A stretch of 64,000 nucleotides of DNA from Dyadobacter sp. CY312 (GTDB lineage: Bacteria > Bacteroidota > Bacteroidia > Cytophagales > Spirosomataceae), in the NCBI RefSeq assembly GCF_021390535.1, contig NZ_JAJUXG010000007.1, positions 310,001 through 374,000 of the forward strand, in the 5' to 3' direction. Made by a program: the position numbers and the translations under genes. This document shows positions 34,236 through 45,770 of this stretch, in pieces; the first letter of the stretch is position 1; each line of letters begins with the position of its first letter. Below the pieces are notes generated by a model. It did not search any database and was not told the origin of the DNA. It was given only the letters and a program-made list of their open reading frames with translations.

Positions 34236-35936
34236 ATGCTACGATTTGCTGGGTTCGTAGTCCCCATTTTTGTCTTTCTCCTCTATCTGGTTTATACTTT
34301 ATTCTTTTCCGTAAATTTTCCGTTTCAGGACGATTTTCTACTCATTCAGTTCACAGAGGCCATAGCTCCAGGCGGGCTTGGGTTTTTTGGCATGATCAGA
34401 GAATTGTTCAGGTCTTTTAACGATCACATCGCCGCAATTCCAAGACTTATAGGCCTGGTGGAATATAGTCTGACCGGAAACCTCAATTTTCGTTTTTACA
34501 TCGTACTGATAGCTATCAACACAACCTACATTTTTTACTTTCTATACAGTCAGTTTAAGAAACTTAATCTTCCGCTCTACTACTTTTTACCGGCTCCTTT
34601 TCTCTTTTTTCATCCGCTCTATCATGAGGTGTCAGGCTGGGCTTTAAACGGAATGCAACATACTTTTCTCACTGCATTTACCGTCACTGCTATTATTCTT
34701 GCCGGCAAGCGTACCAATTTATCCTTTGCAGGAGCTTTGCTTTGTTGTTTTCTGGCGACCTTCACGCATGGGAATGGCATTCTCTCATATCCTGCACTTG
34801 TGTTTTATTTCATTGGTGTAAAAGATTTTAAAAGGGTTGGAATCACCATTCTGGCTATGTTTGGGTCGTTAGCCATTTATCTGATCGGATACGAGTCAGG
34901 GCAGGCGATGAACCTGCCGAAAAGTGCGCTGGTGTTCTTTACGTCACTTTTTGGTTTCATAGGTTCCTCCATGTCGTTGTGGAGTTTTCCTGAGCTTTGG
35001 TCTGCTTTGACAGGAATTATCATTGTTGGGTTTGTGCTTTTTGTAACAGTAAAAACAGCAAAAATTTATTTTACCAAACCCCTGGAACGAATTAAGCCGG
35101 GTACATTGGAATTACTCTCTCTCTTTGTATTCATTTTTGTCACCAGTTTGGTAATTGCCATTTTTCGTTCCTGGTCCGGAACTACCATTGTGAGCAGGTT
35201 TCAGTTGTATGCCTGTCTTTCTATAGTTATATTTTACATACTTCTGTTGAGCTATGTCCCTTATTTTCGCCGTAGAATGATGCTGTACGGGGTCGTGGGT
35301 CTGAGCGCGTTTTATTGGGTTTACTCATATTACGTCAACACCATTTATGTAGCTAACAAAAAGACGGCTTACGTTGCAGATGTATATAACTGGAAAAATG
35401 AACGACGGATGTTTAGTGTGCCGAGGCAGCTGTTGTTAAATGCAGATTTTTATTTAAAGCCGGCCTACAAAAAAGGAGTGTTTCTTCAGTCGGAACGTGT
35501 TGTCAGTAAAAATGAGCTGATATCGTTTTTTAATTCCACGCCAATTGAAAAAAAGGATTATGAAGTGTTCATCAGTATCCTTGATCTGAGCAAAAAACCG
35601 CCAGGAACAAGTGATTATGAAAGATATTTTTATGTGGTAAGCGATATTATGCCGGGACCTAAGCGCTTTTTAGCGGACCGTTTCCTTGTACTGCGTCACC
35701 AGGAAAATGGCCGTATTTATCTAAAAAATGCAGACCCGAAGGTTCAGGCACGTAAAGTCATCCTTACCAAAGGAGAATACTTCAAAGGAGGATTTAATGT
35801 GTTTTTCCGTCCGGACGACCTTGATGAAGGGCAGTACGATCTGGGCGTTCTGGATGTTGAAGTTGGAGGGAAGAGGACATTCTCGAGAGTAGACCGCTCC
35901 CTTTCAGTTGCTGACGAGAATCTGCTCTTGAATTGA
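34236..35936 (+). CDS. Large membrane protein, GT-C-like
   Basis: 566 residues from the ATG at 34236, with about eleven hydrophobic helices in the first 400 residues and a soluble C-terminal part of about 170 residues. After the first helix there is NFPFQDDFLL; an Asp-Asp in the first loop is where GT-C glycosyltransferases hold their catalytic acid, so transfer of a sugar from a polyprenyl carrier is a plausible role. The frame is open upstream from TTG 34167 and ATG 34185, giving other starts, but the ATG at 34236 puts the N-terminus right before the first helix. I do not know the exact family, and no sugar-synthesis genes are next to it. Confidence 0.65.
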   Translation: MLRFAGFVVPIFVFLLYLVYTLFFSVNFPFQDDFLLIQFTEAIAPGGLGFFGMIRELFRSFNDHIAAIPRLIGLVEYSLTGNLNFRFYIVLIAINTTYIFYFLYSQFKKLNLPLYYFLPAPFLFFHPLYHEVSGWALNGMQHTFLTAFTVTAIILAGKRTNLSFAGALLCCFLATFTHGNGILSYPALVFYFIGVKDFKRVGITILAMFGSLAIYLIGYESGQAMNLPKSALVFFTSLFGFIGSSMSLWSFPELWSALTGIIIVGFVLFVTVKTAKIYFTKPLERIKPGTLELLSLFVFIFVTSLVIAIFRSWSGTTIVSRFQLYACLSIVIFYILLLSYVPYFRRRMMLYGVVGLSAFYWVYSYYVNTIYVANKKTAYVADVYNWKNERRMFSVPRQLLLNADFYLKPAYKKGVFLQSERVVSKNELISFFNSTPIEKKDYEVFISILDLSKKPPGTSDYERYFYVVSDIMPGPKRFLADRFLVLRHQENGRIYLKNADPKVQARKVILTKGEYFKGGFNVFFRPDDLDEGQYDLGVLDVEVGGKRTFSRVDRSLSVADENLLLN

Positions 35937-36119
35937 TGCCGCGTTAGATAGGAAGAACCGGCTGTTCCTGTTACAGCATTGTTTGAAATTTCATTGATTT
36001 TCGAAGGTTCGGTCGTATAAAAGTACAGGTTGTAGTGATATCCTGATAATTATTGGAAAAAGGCTATTTATCCTGCCATGTCCATGTTGTAAATGCTAGG
36101 TTTGACCACAAAAAAACCG

Positions 36120-36127
36120 TATCTTTG
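36120..36127 (+). promoter_or_regulatory. gyrB promoter, -7 box
   Basis: TATCTTTG, a perfect TAnnTTTG match, 52 bp before the gyrB ATG. A TTTG at 36101-36104 lies 15 bp upstream, slightly short of the usual spacing for a -33 element. Confidence 0.6.
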
Positions 36128-36137
36128 CACGTTATAA

Positions 36138-38135
<1,998 letters not shown>

Positions 38136-38160
38136 AGATTAGCTTCCGGCACGGAATTTG

Positions 38161-38200
38161 AACGGATGACTGATCACAAACAGTCATCCGTTTCTTTTTG
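38161..38200 (+). terminator. gyrB terminator
   Basis: AACGGATGACTG at 38161-38172 pairs exactly with CAGTCATCCGTT at 38181-38192, followed by TTTCTTTTTG. It starts 26 bp after the gyrB stop. Confidence 0.88.
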
Positions 38201-38309
38201 CTAAAAGTTAACACAAACTTCACATCTACAAAAAGAATAGGTTCGTATATTCGTTGAATTTGAGAGATTCATACACTAATACGTAATAAAAAATAGATTT
38301 AGAGAGATT

Positions 38310-40607
38310 ATGCCCGGCCCATTAGATTCCATATACAGCAACGAAAAAAAAGGTAGATTGACCAATATATTTTCCTTTTTTAAAAACCCCAAAGAACCTG
38401 TTCCTATGGAGGATTCCAAACTCATTAGTTCGGCCGAAAAAGCGAATACACTTGTTCAGCAAAGCGATTTCATCAGTCGTGATTTAAGCTGGCTCAAGTT
38501 CAATGACAGGGTGCTGGATCAGGCAAATGATGGAGATAGAAATCTGTTTGACAGACTGAAATTTCTTGCCATTACGGCCTCCAATCTCGATGAGTTCTTT
38601 TCTATACGGATTGGTAGTTTATACAATTATCTGGACTTCGGGAAAGAGAGACTTGATTACTCCGGTCTTCGTGAAATTCCTTTCAGGAAGCTGTTAATGA
38701 AGGAGATACACGATTATGTGAGGCGTCAGAATGAATGTTATACCAATGATTTGATGCCATTATTTGCCCGTCATGGTTTCAGAATCATTAAGCTTGACGA
38801 AATTACGGGTAAAGAAAAAGATGACGTTGAAGAGTACTTCGAGCGCACGGTTTACCCGATGCTTACGCCGATGCTTTTTGACTATACACATGCATTTCCG
38901 GTGCTTTTGGCGAAAGTGCTCGTACTTGGTGTAATTACCCAGGTGAAGGGAACAACCACCGAGGAAGACCGCAAGTTATCGTTTGTTCAGCTCCCGTTAA
39001 ATCTTCCTCGTTTTTATGCAATAGAAAGGGAAGAAGAACTTTTGTTTTTACCGATAGAGGCCATTGTTCGTGAATACATTCACAAGCTTTACAGAAATGT
39101 CGATATCGTCTCCACCAATCTTTTCAGAATAATCCGAAACGGTGATTTTTCTCTGGAAGAAAGTGATGACGTCGAATCAGATTTTATTGATGAGATCAAG
39201 CAAAAAATAAAAAGCCGTCGATTGGGTAGGGTAGTGCAGGTTTCAGTAGATCCTGACATCAATCCTGATTTATTAAATCTGATCAAAAAACGTTGGGAAA
39301 TAGATGATCACAATGTATTTCCGATTGATGGACTGATCGATTATACTTCTTTGTGGTCGATTATCAAACATCCGGAATTTAAGGACCAGATACCGACTGT
39401 ACATCCACCGGTTCCTCCATTAGGCTTAGAAAGAGAGCGAATTCCGGATATCTTCGAAGTGATGAAAGAGCGTGATATTCTACTTCATCATCCTTACAAT
39501 AATTTTGAACCGGTTTTGCAGCTACTTGAACAAGCGGCAGAAGATCCAAAAGTATTGTCAATTAAACTGACGATTTATCGTTTGGCGAAGAATTCCCGGG
39601 TGACCGAAGCTTTGCTTCATGCGGCTGAAAATGGGAAACACGTGGCTGTTCTTTTCGAAGTAAAAGCGAGGTTTGATGAGGAAAACAATATCAAAGAAGC
39701 ACAGCGATTACAGAAAGCGGGCTGCTTCGTGATATATGGAATTGGTCTGTTGAAAACGCATACAAAACTTCTTCTGATTGTAAGAAATGAAGGAAACAGA
39801 GTTTTGCGTTATGCTCACTTATCCAGTGGAAATTACAATGAGGATACGTCACGGTTGTATACGGATACTGGTCTGTTGACTTCCAATGAAGAGTATACGC
39901 ATGATATTTCTGAATTTTTCAATGTAATCACCGGGCATTCAATTCCTTCCGAGTATCAGAATCTGATCACGGCTCCGCGTTACATGCGTATCAAGCTGAT
40001 AGAATTGATTCAGAAAGAGGCGGAAAATGCAAAAGCGGGATTAGCCAGTGGCATTTGTATCAAAATCAATTCGCTGGAAGACAGGGATATAATTCTTGAA
40101 CTTTACCAGGCTTCACAGGCGGGGGTGCCTATTCAGCTGATTGTACGTGGTATGTGCTGTTTGCGTCCGGGGAGAAAAGGACTTAGTGAAAATATTACGG
40201 TGCGTTCTTTGGTTGGCGATTTTCTGGAACATTCAAGATTGTTCTATTTCCATCAGCAAGGTGAACCTTTGGTATATGGAGGTAGTGCCGATGCGATGGT
40301 TCGTAGTTTTGACAAACGCATTGAATCACTATTCAAACTTGTTGATCCCAAAGTTCGTCAGCAGGCCATTCACATTCTGTATTTCAGTTTGCAAGACAAT
40401 GTGAATGCTTATGAAATGCAGGAAGATGGTTCATACGTCAAATGTGAAGTGGAAGAGGGAGCTGATCCACTGAACATTCACAAGGCGTTTTACGATGTAA
40501 AACTTGAAGATGTGATGCAGACAAGGTTGTTTGTGAAAGAGGAGGCAGAGAATATTGAAGTTGAGACACAGAGCGAAGTGGTTGACGAAGCAAAAGCAGA
40601 CGAGTAA
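38310..40607 (+). CDS. ppk1: Polyphosphate kinase 1
   Basis: Builds inorganic polyphosphate from the gamma phosphate of ATP. The 765-residue chain has the N-terminal domain start DFISRDLSWLKFNDRVLDQA (about 51-70), the head domain, and two PLD-like C-terminal domains with the catalytic His residues in LLKTHTKLLLIV (the autophosphorylated one) and FLEHSRLFYFH; R-F-D-E-E-N-N is also conserved. The first 45 residues, rich in Lys and Ser, and the last 25 acidic residues are extensions beyond the core; their role is unknown. Between gyrB and murF-alr with a terminator on both sides, so it is expressed alone. Confidence 0.97.
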   Translation: MPGPLDSIYSNEKKGRLTNIFSFFKNPKEPVPMEDSKLISSAEKANTLVQQSDFISRDLSWLKFNDRVLDQANDGDRNLFDRLKFLAITASNLDEFFSIRIGSLYNYLDFGKERLDYSGLREIPFRKLLMKEIHDYVRRQNECYTNDLMPLFARHGFRIIKLDEITGKEKDDVEEYFERTVYPMLTPMLFDYTHAFPVLLAKVLVLGVITQVKGTTTEEDRKLSFVQLPLNLPRFYAIEREEELLFLPIEAIVREYIHKLYRNVDIVSTNLFRIIRNGDFSLEESDDVESDFIDEIKQKIKSRRLGRVVQVSVDPDINPDLLNLIKKRWEIDDHNVFPIDGLIDYTSLWSIIKHPEFKDQIPTVHPPVPPLGLERERIPDIFEVMKERDILLHHPYNNFEPVLQLLEQAAEDPKVLSIKLTIYRLAKNSRVTEALLHAAENGKHVAVLFEVKARFDEENNIKEAQRLQKAGCFVIYGIGLLKTHTKLLLIVRNEGNRVLRYAHLSSGNYNEDTSRLYTDTGLLTSNEEYTHDISEFFNVITGHSIPSEYQNLITAPRYMRIKLIELIQKEAENAKAGLASGICIKINSLEDRDIILELYQASQAGVPIQLIVRGMCCLRPGRKGLSENITVRSLVGDFLEHSRLFYFHQQGEPLVYGGSADAMVRSFDKRIESLFKLVDPKVRQQAIHILYFSLQDNVNAYEMQEDGSYVKCEVEEGADPLNIHKAFYDVKLEDVMQTRLFVKEEAENIEVETQSEVVDEAKADE

Positions 40608-40636
40608 TGTAGTCTGGTTAACGGTGTAATATAACC

Positions 40637-40673
40637 AAAAAGCCTTCCGCCGATTTTCGGAGGAAGGCTTTTT
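40637..40673. terminator. Bidirectional terminator between ppk1 and murF-alr
   Basis: AAAAAGCCTTCC at 40637-40648 pairs with GGAAGGCTTTTT at 40662-40673, with an inner CCG/CGG pairing around ATTTT. A T run closes the stem on both strands, and the two genes converge here. Confidence 0.88.
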
Positions 40674-40695
40674 GTTATACAATATTTTGATTAAA

Positions 40696-43176
40696 CTATT
40701 CTTTAAAAAACACCCTCTTCACGCGTTCTCCAATTCCCGTCAGGATTTCGTATGGAATGGTACCAATGTTTTTGGCAAGATCGGAAATGGGCATTTCGTT
40801 TCCGAAGACGATCACTTCGTCACCTTCCTCCACTTCTGCTCCGGTCACATCGATCATGGTCATGTCCATGCAGACATTACCGATCGTCGGGCACAGTTTT
40901 CCATTTACAGATATCTTGCCTACACCATTTCCTAAACCTCTGTCATACCCGTCGGCGTAACCAATAGCAAGCGTGGCAATGGCCGAGTCATGGGTAATCT
41001 GCCCTTTCCGGCTGTATCCAACGGTTTCTCCTGCTGACAGATATTTGATTTGAGACACAATGGTTTTCAGTGTTCCCACAGTTTGCAATGCCACTTGGTC
41101 TCTGCCGGTTGCTTCCACACCATAAAGTCCAATTCCCAGTCGGACCATATCCAGCTTGTACTCCGGAAAACGAACGATCCCTGCTGAGTTGAGAATATGT
41201 TTGGTAACAGGATAGCCAATGGCTGTTTCGATTTGCCCGGCTCCCTGCACAAAACGGTCATATTGTAGTTTTGAGAAATCATTATGTTCGCCTTCGTCAG
41301 CACCAACCAAATGCGAGAAAATGGTAGAAACCTTAACAGCCGGATTCAGCTGTAATTGTTCAATTAACCATTCGTAATCGTTTTCTGTGAAACCGAGGCG
41401 ATGCATTCCGGTATCCAGTTTCAGGTGAACTGCCGGAGCCTGGGAAGGTTCATTACGTCGGATCACATAATCAATCCAGTCCGTTAGTATTCTTCTGCTG
41501 TATATTTCAGGTTCGAGTTTATATTGCCAAAGCAGGTCGAAAGTGGGAGTTGTTGCATTCATCACCATCACCGGAAGGTTAATTCCCGACTGGCGCAGCG
41601 CAACGCCTTCATCGGTATAAGCGACACCTAAGTAGTCCACACGGTGGTATTGCAGCAGCGAAGCAACTTCTGAACTTCCGCTGCCGTAGGCAAATGCCTT
41701 TACCATAGCCATTATTTTGGTTGTTTGTCCAACCCTGGCTTTGTAATAGTTCAGATTGTGAGTGAGTGCGTCCAGGTTAATTTCCAATACCGTTCCATGT
41801 ACTTTCTGCTGTAAACGGTGCACGATTTTTTCAAAAGAAAATGGGCGGGCACCTTTGATCAGCACCAGGCTGTCTTGTAAACTGGCGTATGGGAAATCTT
41901 TAAGGAAGGAGTCTGTGCTTGCGTAGAAATCCTGCTTAGGTACATCAAAACTTTCGGACTGACTGGTGATTTCCGGGCCGATACCGATAAGACGGTCAAT
42001 GTTTTTTTCTTTCAGAAGCCGGGAAATGATGCCGTAAAGCTCAATAGGAGGCTGCCCTGTTTGCAGTACATCGGAAAGGATTACCGTTTTCAGTTTACGC
42101 TGCTCTTGTTGCCCCAGGAAATTGAGAGCCATAGATAATCCCAGAATATCATTGTTATAGGCATCATCAATGATGTAGCAATGATTTATTCCCTCCTTTA
42201 ATTCCAGACGCATGGAAACGGGTCGCAGGGATGTTATTCTTTGCTGAACAACGGTCGCAGGCAGGCCAAAATCGAGCAGGAAAACAATGCAATGAACAAG
42301 GTTTTCTAGTGAGGCCTCGTCACGAAAGATGGTTTCAAAGTGGTGGGTGCCCAGGTTTCCACTTAAATGGACGACGGTCGTATTCCGTTTGAAAGTGTAA
42401 GAAACGATTACATCCGCACCGGACGAGATTCCCCAGCTTATTGTTTTTAGAAACGGGTTAACCGGACGCAATATCAGGCTGATCTCCTCGTCGATTTCAG
42501 TGTAATCTTTCCGGTATATCAGTTTTTTTACTTTGGTAAAAAGCCTTAGTTTCTCCGTTATTTTTTGTTTTCTACTTCTGAAACCATCATCATGAGCAGA
42601 GCCGATGTTGGTAAATATCCCGATCGTTGGCTGAATAATCTGTTGCAGATGCTCCATTTCATGAGCCTGCGAAATTCCTGCTTCAAAGATGCCAATGGTA
42701 TGTTCCTTCTTGATGTTCCATACAGAAAGTGGAACACCAATCTGCGAGTTATAGCTTTTGGGACTGGCTACCACACGTTCCCCGGGAGCAATAAGCTGCG
42801 CTAGCCATTCTTTCACGATGGTTTTTCCATTACTGCCTACAATCCCCACAACAGGCAGAGCGGAGTTGTTCCGGTGAACGATGACGGTTTTTTGCAACGC
42901 TTTGATGCTTGAAGGCACCACCCATATTCTGGCATTGGTCCAGTTGGATGTGAGGTTTTGCATCGATTCGTTAAAAGAGCCAATTTCTACCACAAACTCC
43001 TGAACTCCTTTTTGGTACAATTCAGGAAGAAACAGGTGGCCATCGTGGTGTGGGCCTTTGATGGCAAAAAATATACTTTGGTCGGGGATAGAAAGTTGTC
43101 GGCTGTCTGTCAGCAAGTAAGCTGCCCTGGTATCAATCGCTCCTGCGGTATGTTCAATGGTACTCATTCCAATCAT
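40696..43176 (-). CDS. murF-alr: Bifunctional MurF ligase / alanine racemase
   Basis: Fusion of two cell-wall enzymes, about 826 residues. The first half (about 1-450) is a Mur ligase: the P-loop GSNGKT near residue 120, EAGISQAHEM and TNIGSAHDDGF, which should add D-Ala-D-Ala to the UDP-MurNAc tripeptide. The second half is a fold-type III alanine racemase: VKAFAYGSG with the PLP Lys, KLDTGMHRLGF, and GYSRKG with the catalytic Tyr. The fusion is common in Bacteroidota and joins making of D-Ala to its use. GTG at 43188 is possible, but a -7 box ends right there, so I take the ATG at 43176; the ATG at 43167 is also plausible and would give a more normal leader. Confidence 0.95.
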   Translation of the reverse strand: MIGMSTIEHTAGAIDTRAAYLLTDSRQLSIPDQSIFFAIKGPHHDGHLFLPELYQKGVQEFVVEIGSFNESMQNLTSNWTNARIWVVPSSIKALQKTVIVHRNNSALPVVGIVGSNGKTIVKEWLAQLIAPGERVVASPKSYNSQIGVPLSVWNIKKEHTIGIFEAGISQAHEMEHLQQIIQPTIGIFTNIGSAHDDGFRSRKQKITEKLRLFTKVKKLIYRKDYTEIDEEISLILRPVNPFLKTISWGISSGADVIVSYTFKRNTTVVHLSGNLGTHHFETIFRDEASLENLVHCIVFLLDFGLPATVVQQRITSLRPVSMRLELKEGINHCYIIDDAYNNDILGLSMALNFLGQQEQRKLKTVILSDVLQTGQPPIELYGIISRLLKEKNIDRLIGIGPEITSQSESFDVPKQDFYASTDSFLKDFPYASLQDSLVLIKGARPFSFEKIVHRLQQKVHGTVLEINLDALTHNLNYYKARVGQTTKIMAMVKAFAYGSGSSEVASLLQYHRVDYLGVAYTDEGVALRQSGINLPVMVMNATTPTFDLLWQYKLEPEIYSRRILTDWIDYVIRRNEPSQAPAVHLKLDTGMHRLGFTENDYEWLIEQLQLNPAVKVSTIFSHLVGADEGEHNDFSKLQYDRFVQGAGQIETAIGYPVTKHILNSAGIVRFPEYKLDMVRLGIGLYGVEATGRDQVALQTVGTLKTIVSQIKYLSAGETVGYSRKGQITHDSAIATLAIGYADGYDRGLGNGVGKISVNGKLCPTIGNVCMDMTMIDVTGAEVEEGDEVIVFGNEMPISDLAKNIGTIPYEILTGIGERVKRVFFKE

Positions 43177-43187
43177 TTGTAAGGCCA

Positions 43188-43195
43188 CAAAGGTA
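43188..43195 (-). promoter_or_regulatory. murF-alr promoter, -7 box
   Basis: Minus strand TACCTTTG matches TAnnTTTG. It overlaps the GTG that would otherwise be the longest start, which argues for a start at 43176 or 43167. Confidence 0.5.
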
Positions 43196-43262
43196 TCAAT
43201 CCTTTGGGGTTTGAGAATGAATATTGTTGGAGAATTTGAATAGAAATTAAGGGATAAAGCTT

Positions 43263-43820
43263 CTAGCGAAAATAATTTAGAACAGCATTTGGCAAGGCTC
43301 CTGCGATTTCAATTCCTATCGCCGTGACTGGCAGCGCCATATAAGCCCAAATCGGGAATTTTACGGTCTGCTGCACTTGTGTTGTCAGAATTACAGCCGG
43401 AATAAGTTTATCTTTTTGCTGATAAATAATGAGGCCAGTCAGTATAAGATAATAGGAAAGCCGGAATGTAAACGCAACGGCCATATTGCCCATGAAAGTT
43501 AAATCCCAAACTAAAATATTCAACCAGATGGGAATGGACATGAATGCGCCGATGATGGCGGTTCTGTTCAAAGAAAGCAAGATGGCGCACAAGATTTGTG
43601 ATACGCCAATAAAAGCCTTGAAAGGCTGATGGTCCGCTAAATACCACGACAGCCTGAACAGATCAATTTCTTTTAGTGCCATGTTCATTGTTTTGTCATC
43701 AACGCCAAACTGTCCATCTGTGAGTTTAGCCCAACCGTATCTGTATAATGTCCAGGCTAGAAGTACCCGGGCGGATAACAGCAGATATTCCTTAAGAGGA
43801 AATTTTGATATTGTAGTCAT
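43263..43820 (-). CDS. DoxX-like membrane protein
   Basis: 185 residues with four to five membrane helices. The start region LLLSARVLLAWTLYRYGWAKL resembles the first helix of DoxX-type proteins, in which an Ala-rich, Arg-starting helix is followed by a G-W/x-x-K-L turn. Members of this family are small inner-membrane proteins linked to thiol or quinone reactions, but the role of this one is unknown. The frame begins with a TTG at 43835; the ATG at 43820 gives a better start. It lies 53 bp after the GIN-like gene of the GntR/ABC run and may be its last member. Confidence 0.65.
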   Translation of the reverse strand: MTTISKFPLKEYLLLSARVLLAWTLYRYGWAKLTDGQFGVDDKTMNMALKEIDLFRLSWYLADHQPFKAFIGVSQILCAILLSLNRTAIIGAFMSIPIWLNILVWDLTFMGNMAVAFTFRLSYYLILTGLIIYQQKDKLIPAVILTTQVQQTVKFPIWAYMALPVTAIGIEIAGALPNAVLNYFR

Positions 43821-43873
43821 AGGCAGAACGACCAATTTATTTCCTCGATTTTTGAATGGCTAACAGATGCAAA

Positions 43874-44566
43874 TTATAGTGCGGTCATTTTCTTGATTAG
43901 ACTTCCGGGTAAGTTTATTTGGACAGAAGGATCTGCTTTCAAACGAAAGGAATGGAAAACATCCTGGTCAATACGAACCGAGCTTGAATCTTTGACGTAT
44001 AATGTTGTTTGATCCAATTTATTTTTTGCTTCTATGGTGAGATTGGCACCTGAATGTATTGTGGTCGATAGCTGTTTGATGTCATTGTCTTTTAGCGTAA
44101 CCCCAAAACCTTTTTGTTCTAATAAGAAAGAATCAGCTTTTACACCTTGAATAGCCGTAGTAATTCCGTTCGAATTCACTCCGGACAACTTTGACACCAT
44201 GATGTAAACGTTTGGTGAACTGCCGTACGAATACTCGCCAAACTCGGCCTTTTGTCCTTTAAGTTTATAATCCACCATAAGTGTATCACCGCTCATTTTC
44301 CAGCTGACAATTGGTGAATTGTCAGTATTCTTCATATCCAAAACTTTGATTTCAGGTTCGGAACCGTACGTGATTCTAGTGAGTCCATAGTAATTTCCCG
44401 AAAGTTTGACGTACTTGAAATCCTTCAATTTGGTCTTTTCAAAGCCTGCATAAGGATCATTCCTATCAATTTTATCAAATTGTGTTTTCAGAGATAGCCC
44501 GGATCCAATCATTGCGATGAATGAGAATGCGATCAGGCAGACGATAAGGATGTTACTCTTTTTCAT
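43874..44566 (-). CDS. Membrane-anchored beta-helix-like protein (DUF2807/GIN-like)
   Basis: 230 residues: an N-terminal signal anchor (MKKSNILIVCLIAFSFIAMI) then an extracytoplasmic part of repeated short strands (for instance LSTTIHSGANLTIEAKN, LDQTTLYVKDSSSVRID), the stacked-strand pattern of the head-GIN domain (DUF2807). It probably sits on the outside of the inner membrane. The start is the ATG at 44566, 8 bp after the GntR stop; the longer reading from 44578 overlaps the regulator gene and would begin with TTG. Being the gene directly behind the regulator and ABC genes, it may be part of the same stress or export unit. Confidence 0.7.
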   Translation of the reverse strand: MKKSNILIVCLIAFSFIAMIGSGLSLKTQFDKIDRNDPYAGFEKTKLKDFKYVKLSGNYYGLTRITYGSEPEIKVLDMKNTDNSPIVSWKMSGDTLMVDYKLKGQKAEFGEYSYGSSPNVYIMVSKLSGVNSNGITTAIQGVKADSFLLEQKGFGVTLKDNDIKQLSTTIHSGANLTIEAKNKLDQTTLYVKDSSSVRIDQDVFHSFRLKADPSVQINLPGSLIKKMTAL

Positions 44567-44574
44567 TATTGCTG

Positions 44575-44958
44575 TCAATTAAAGTGTTCGGGGTATACCT
44601 CTGCTACGAAAGTCTGATATCGGCTCTGCAATTCTTCCATACTAATATTAATGAGATACATCGCTTTGAAAAATTCAGGTAGTTCGTTTTCTAGAAACCG
44701 TTCTTTGCGGTAAGCCAAAATGAGTGCAGTGGCATTTTCAGATGCGGAATAACCTATCCCACGTTTGTTGAAAATAATCTCCTTCGTTTGAAGAAATTCG
44801 TAGGTTCTCATCACCGTGTTTGGGTTCACCTCCATCATAGAGGCCAGATCCCTAACAGACGGTATTCGCTCACCAGGCGGCCATTTTGCCAATAATATCT
44901 GCTCACAGATGTAATCGGCAATTTGGAGGTATATTGATTGTTTATCTTTGAATTCCAT
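44575..44958 (-). CDS. GntR family regulator, YtrA type
   Basis: 127-residue regulator made of an N-terminal winged helix (about 10-75), with GERIPSVRDLASMMEVNPNT as the helix-turn-helix region, and only a short helical tail of about 50 residues. That small tail is the mark of the YtrA subfamily, which represses ABC operons together with its own gene. Here it sits inside such an operon, 12 bp after the permease gene and 165 bp beyond the ATPase-sORF junction. A palindromic site at 46707-46730 before the first gene fits its target. Confidence 0.93.
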   Translation of the reverse strand: MEFKDKQSIYLQIADYICEQILLAKWPPGERIPSVRDLASMMEVNPNTVMRTYEFLQTKEIIFNKRGIGYSASENATALILAYRKERFLENELPEFFKAMYLINISMEELQSRYQTFVAEVYPEHFN

Positions 44959-44970
44959 GAATGAATGATG

Positions 44971-45759
44971 TTATATTTCCTTTTCTTTCAGGCGTACGTA
45001 ACTAATAAACCAAGTGCTGAGCAGGAAGAATATTGGAAATGCATAAATCAAAATCAAGGCTGTATCTGAGTGAACAAGATGATAATTTTGGTTTGCTTCG
45101 GAATACCATACTTTCCAACTTCCAAAAGGAAACGCTACCAATTTCGAGGGTTTATTGGTAGCATAGTAAGCAAATACCAGATATATTATACAGGCCAAAA
45201 TTGAGGTAAGAAACAAAATGCCCGCTGTTTTGATATAGGCTTGTGTACGGAAATAGATTGATCCCATAAATACGGAACCTTGTATAACCATGTGTAAATA
45301 AATAAAATACGTTAGGACATCGGCTGGAATAGGGGCATACTTTTGTGTGAGGGAATGAGGTTGCTCATTGGCGTAGCTAATACTCCAATAATGGAACTTT
45401 ATAAAGAAAATTGTTACTGGAATGATGAATAACAGGTTGATGAGTAAACTGATCAGGAATTTTTCAAGTTGTGATGCCGGGATCATTAGAGAGGCTATTC
45501 CGGTATCAGGTGACCCATATTGATTAAACACAGACGATGTATAAAGACTGCCTCCAAACATCACAACCATAAACAATGCCAGTGCATGGAGTACCATTAA
45601 TATTTCATTATGTTGATTGCTGATAAGTACGATGGGTAACATCATTACCAACATAAGCCCAACTAGAAGCCCGCCCATAAGCAGATAGTTTTTCCCTTTC
45701 TCGGCGAGTTCAAGCCTTAGTAAAAGCCGGAAGCGGTGAAAATCGAATGTTTGATTCAT
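44971..45759 (-). CDS. ABC transporter permease-like membrane protein
   Basis: 262 residues with six membrane helices, the ABC-2 permease type: helix 1 begins LLMGGLLVGLMLVMMLP, followed by further helices near 55-75, 105-125, 150-175, 185-205 and 230-250. Loops are short, with no extended periplasmic domain, as in YtrC/D-type proteins. With the ATPase at 45860-46693 it should make an export or import machine; two copies would be needed. It is co-transcribed with GntR (12 bp). Substrate is unknown; cell-wall stress or antibiotic resistance are known themes for this subfamily. Confidence 0.78.
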   Translation of the reverse strand: MNQTFDFHRFRLLLRLELAEKGKNYLLMGGLLVGLMLVMMLPIVLISNQHNEILMVLHALALFMVVMFGGSLYTSSVFNQYGSPDTGIASLMIPASQLEKFLISLLINLLFIIPVTIFFIKFHYWSISYANEQPHSLTQKYAPIPADVLTYFIYLHMVIQGSVFMGSIYFRTQAYIKTAGILFLTSILACIIYLVFAYYATNKPSKLVAFPFGSWKVWYSEANQNYHLVHSDTALILIYAFPIFFLLSTWFISYVRLKEKEI

Positions 45760-45770
45760 TGTATAAATGT

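Noticed and set aside
43177..43188. GTG start for murF-alr at 43188
   Set aside because: The -7 box TACCTTTG ends exactly at that codon, so a transcript from it would not include the GTG.
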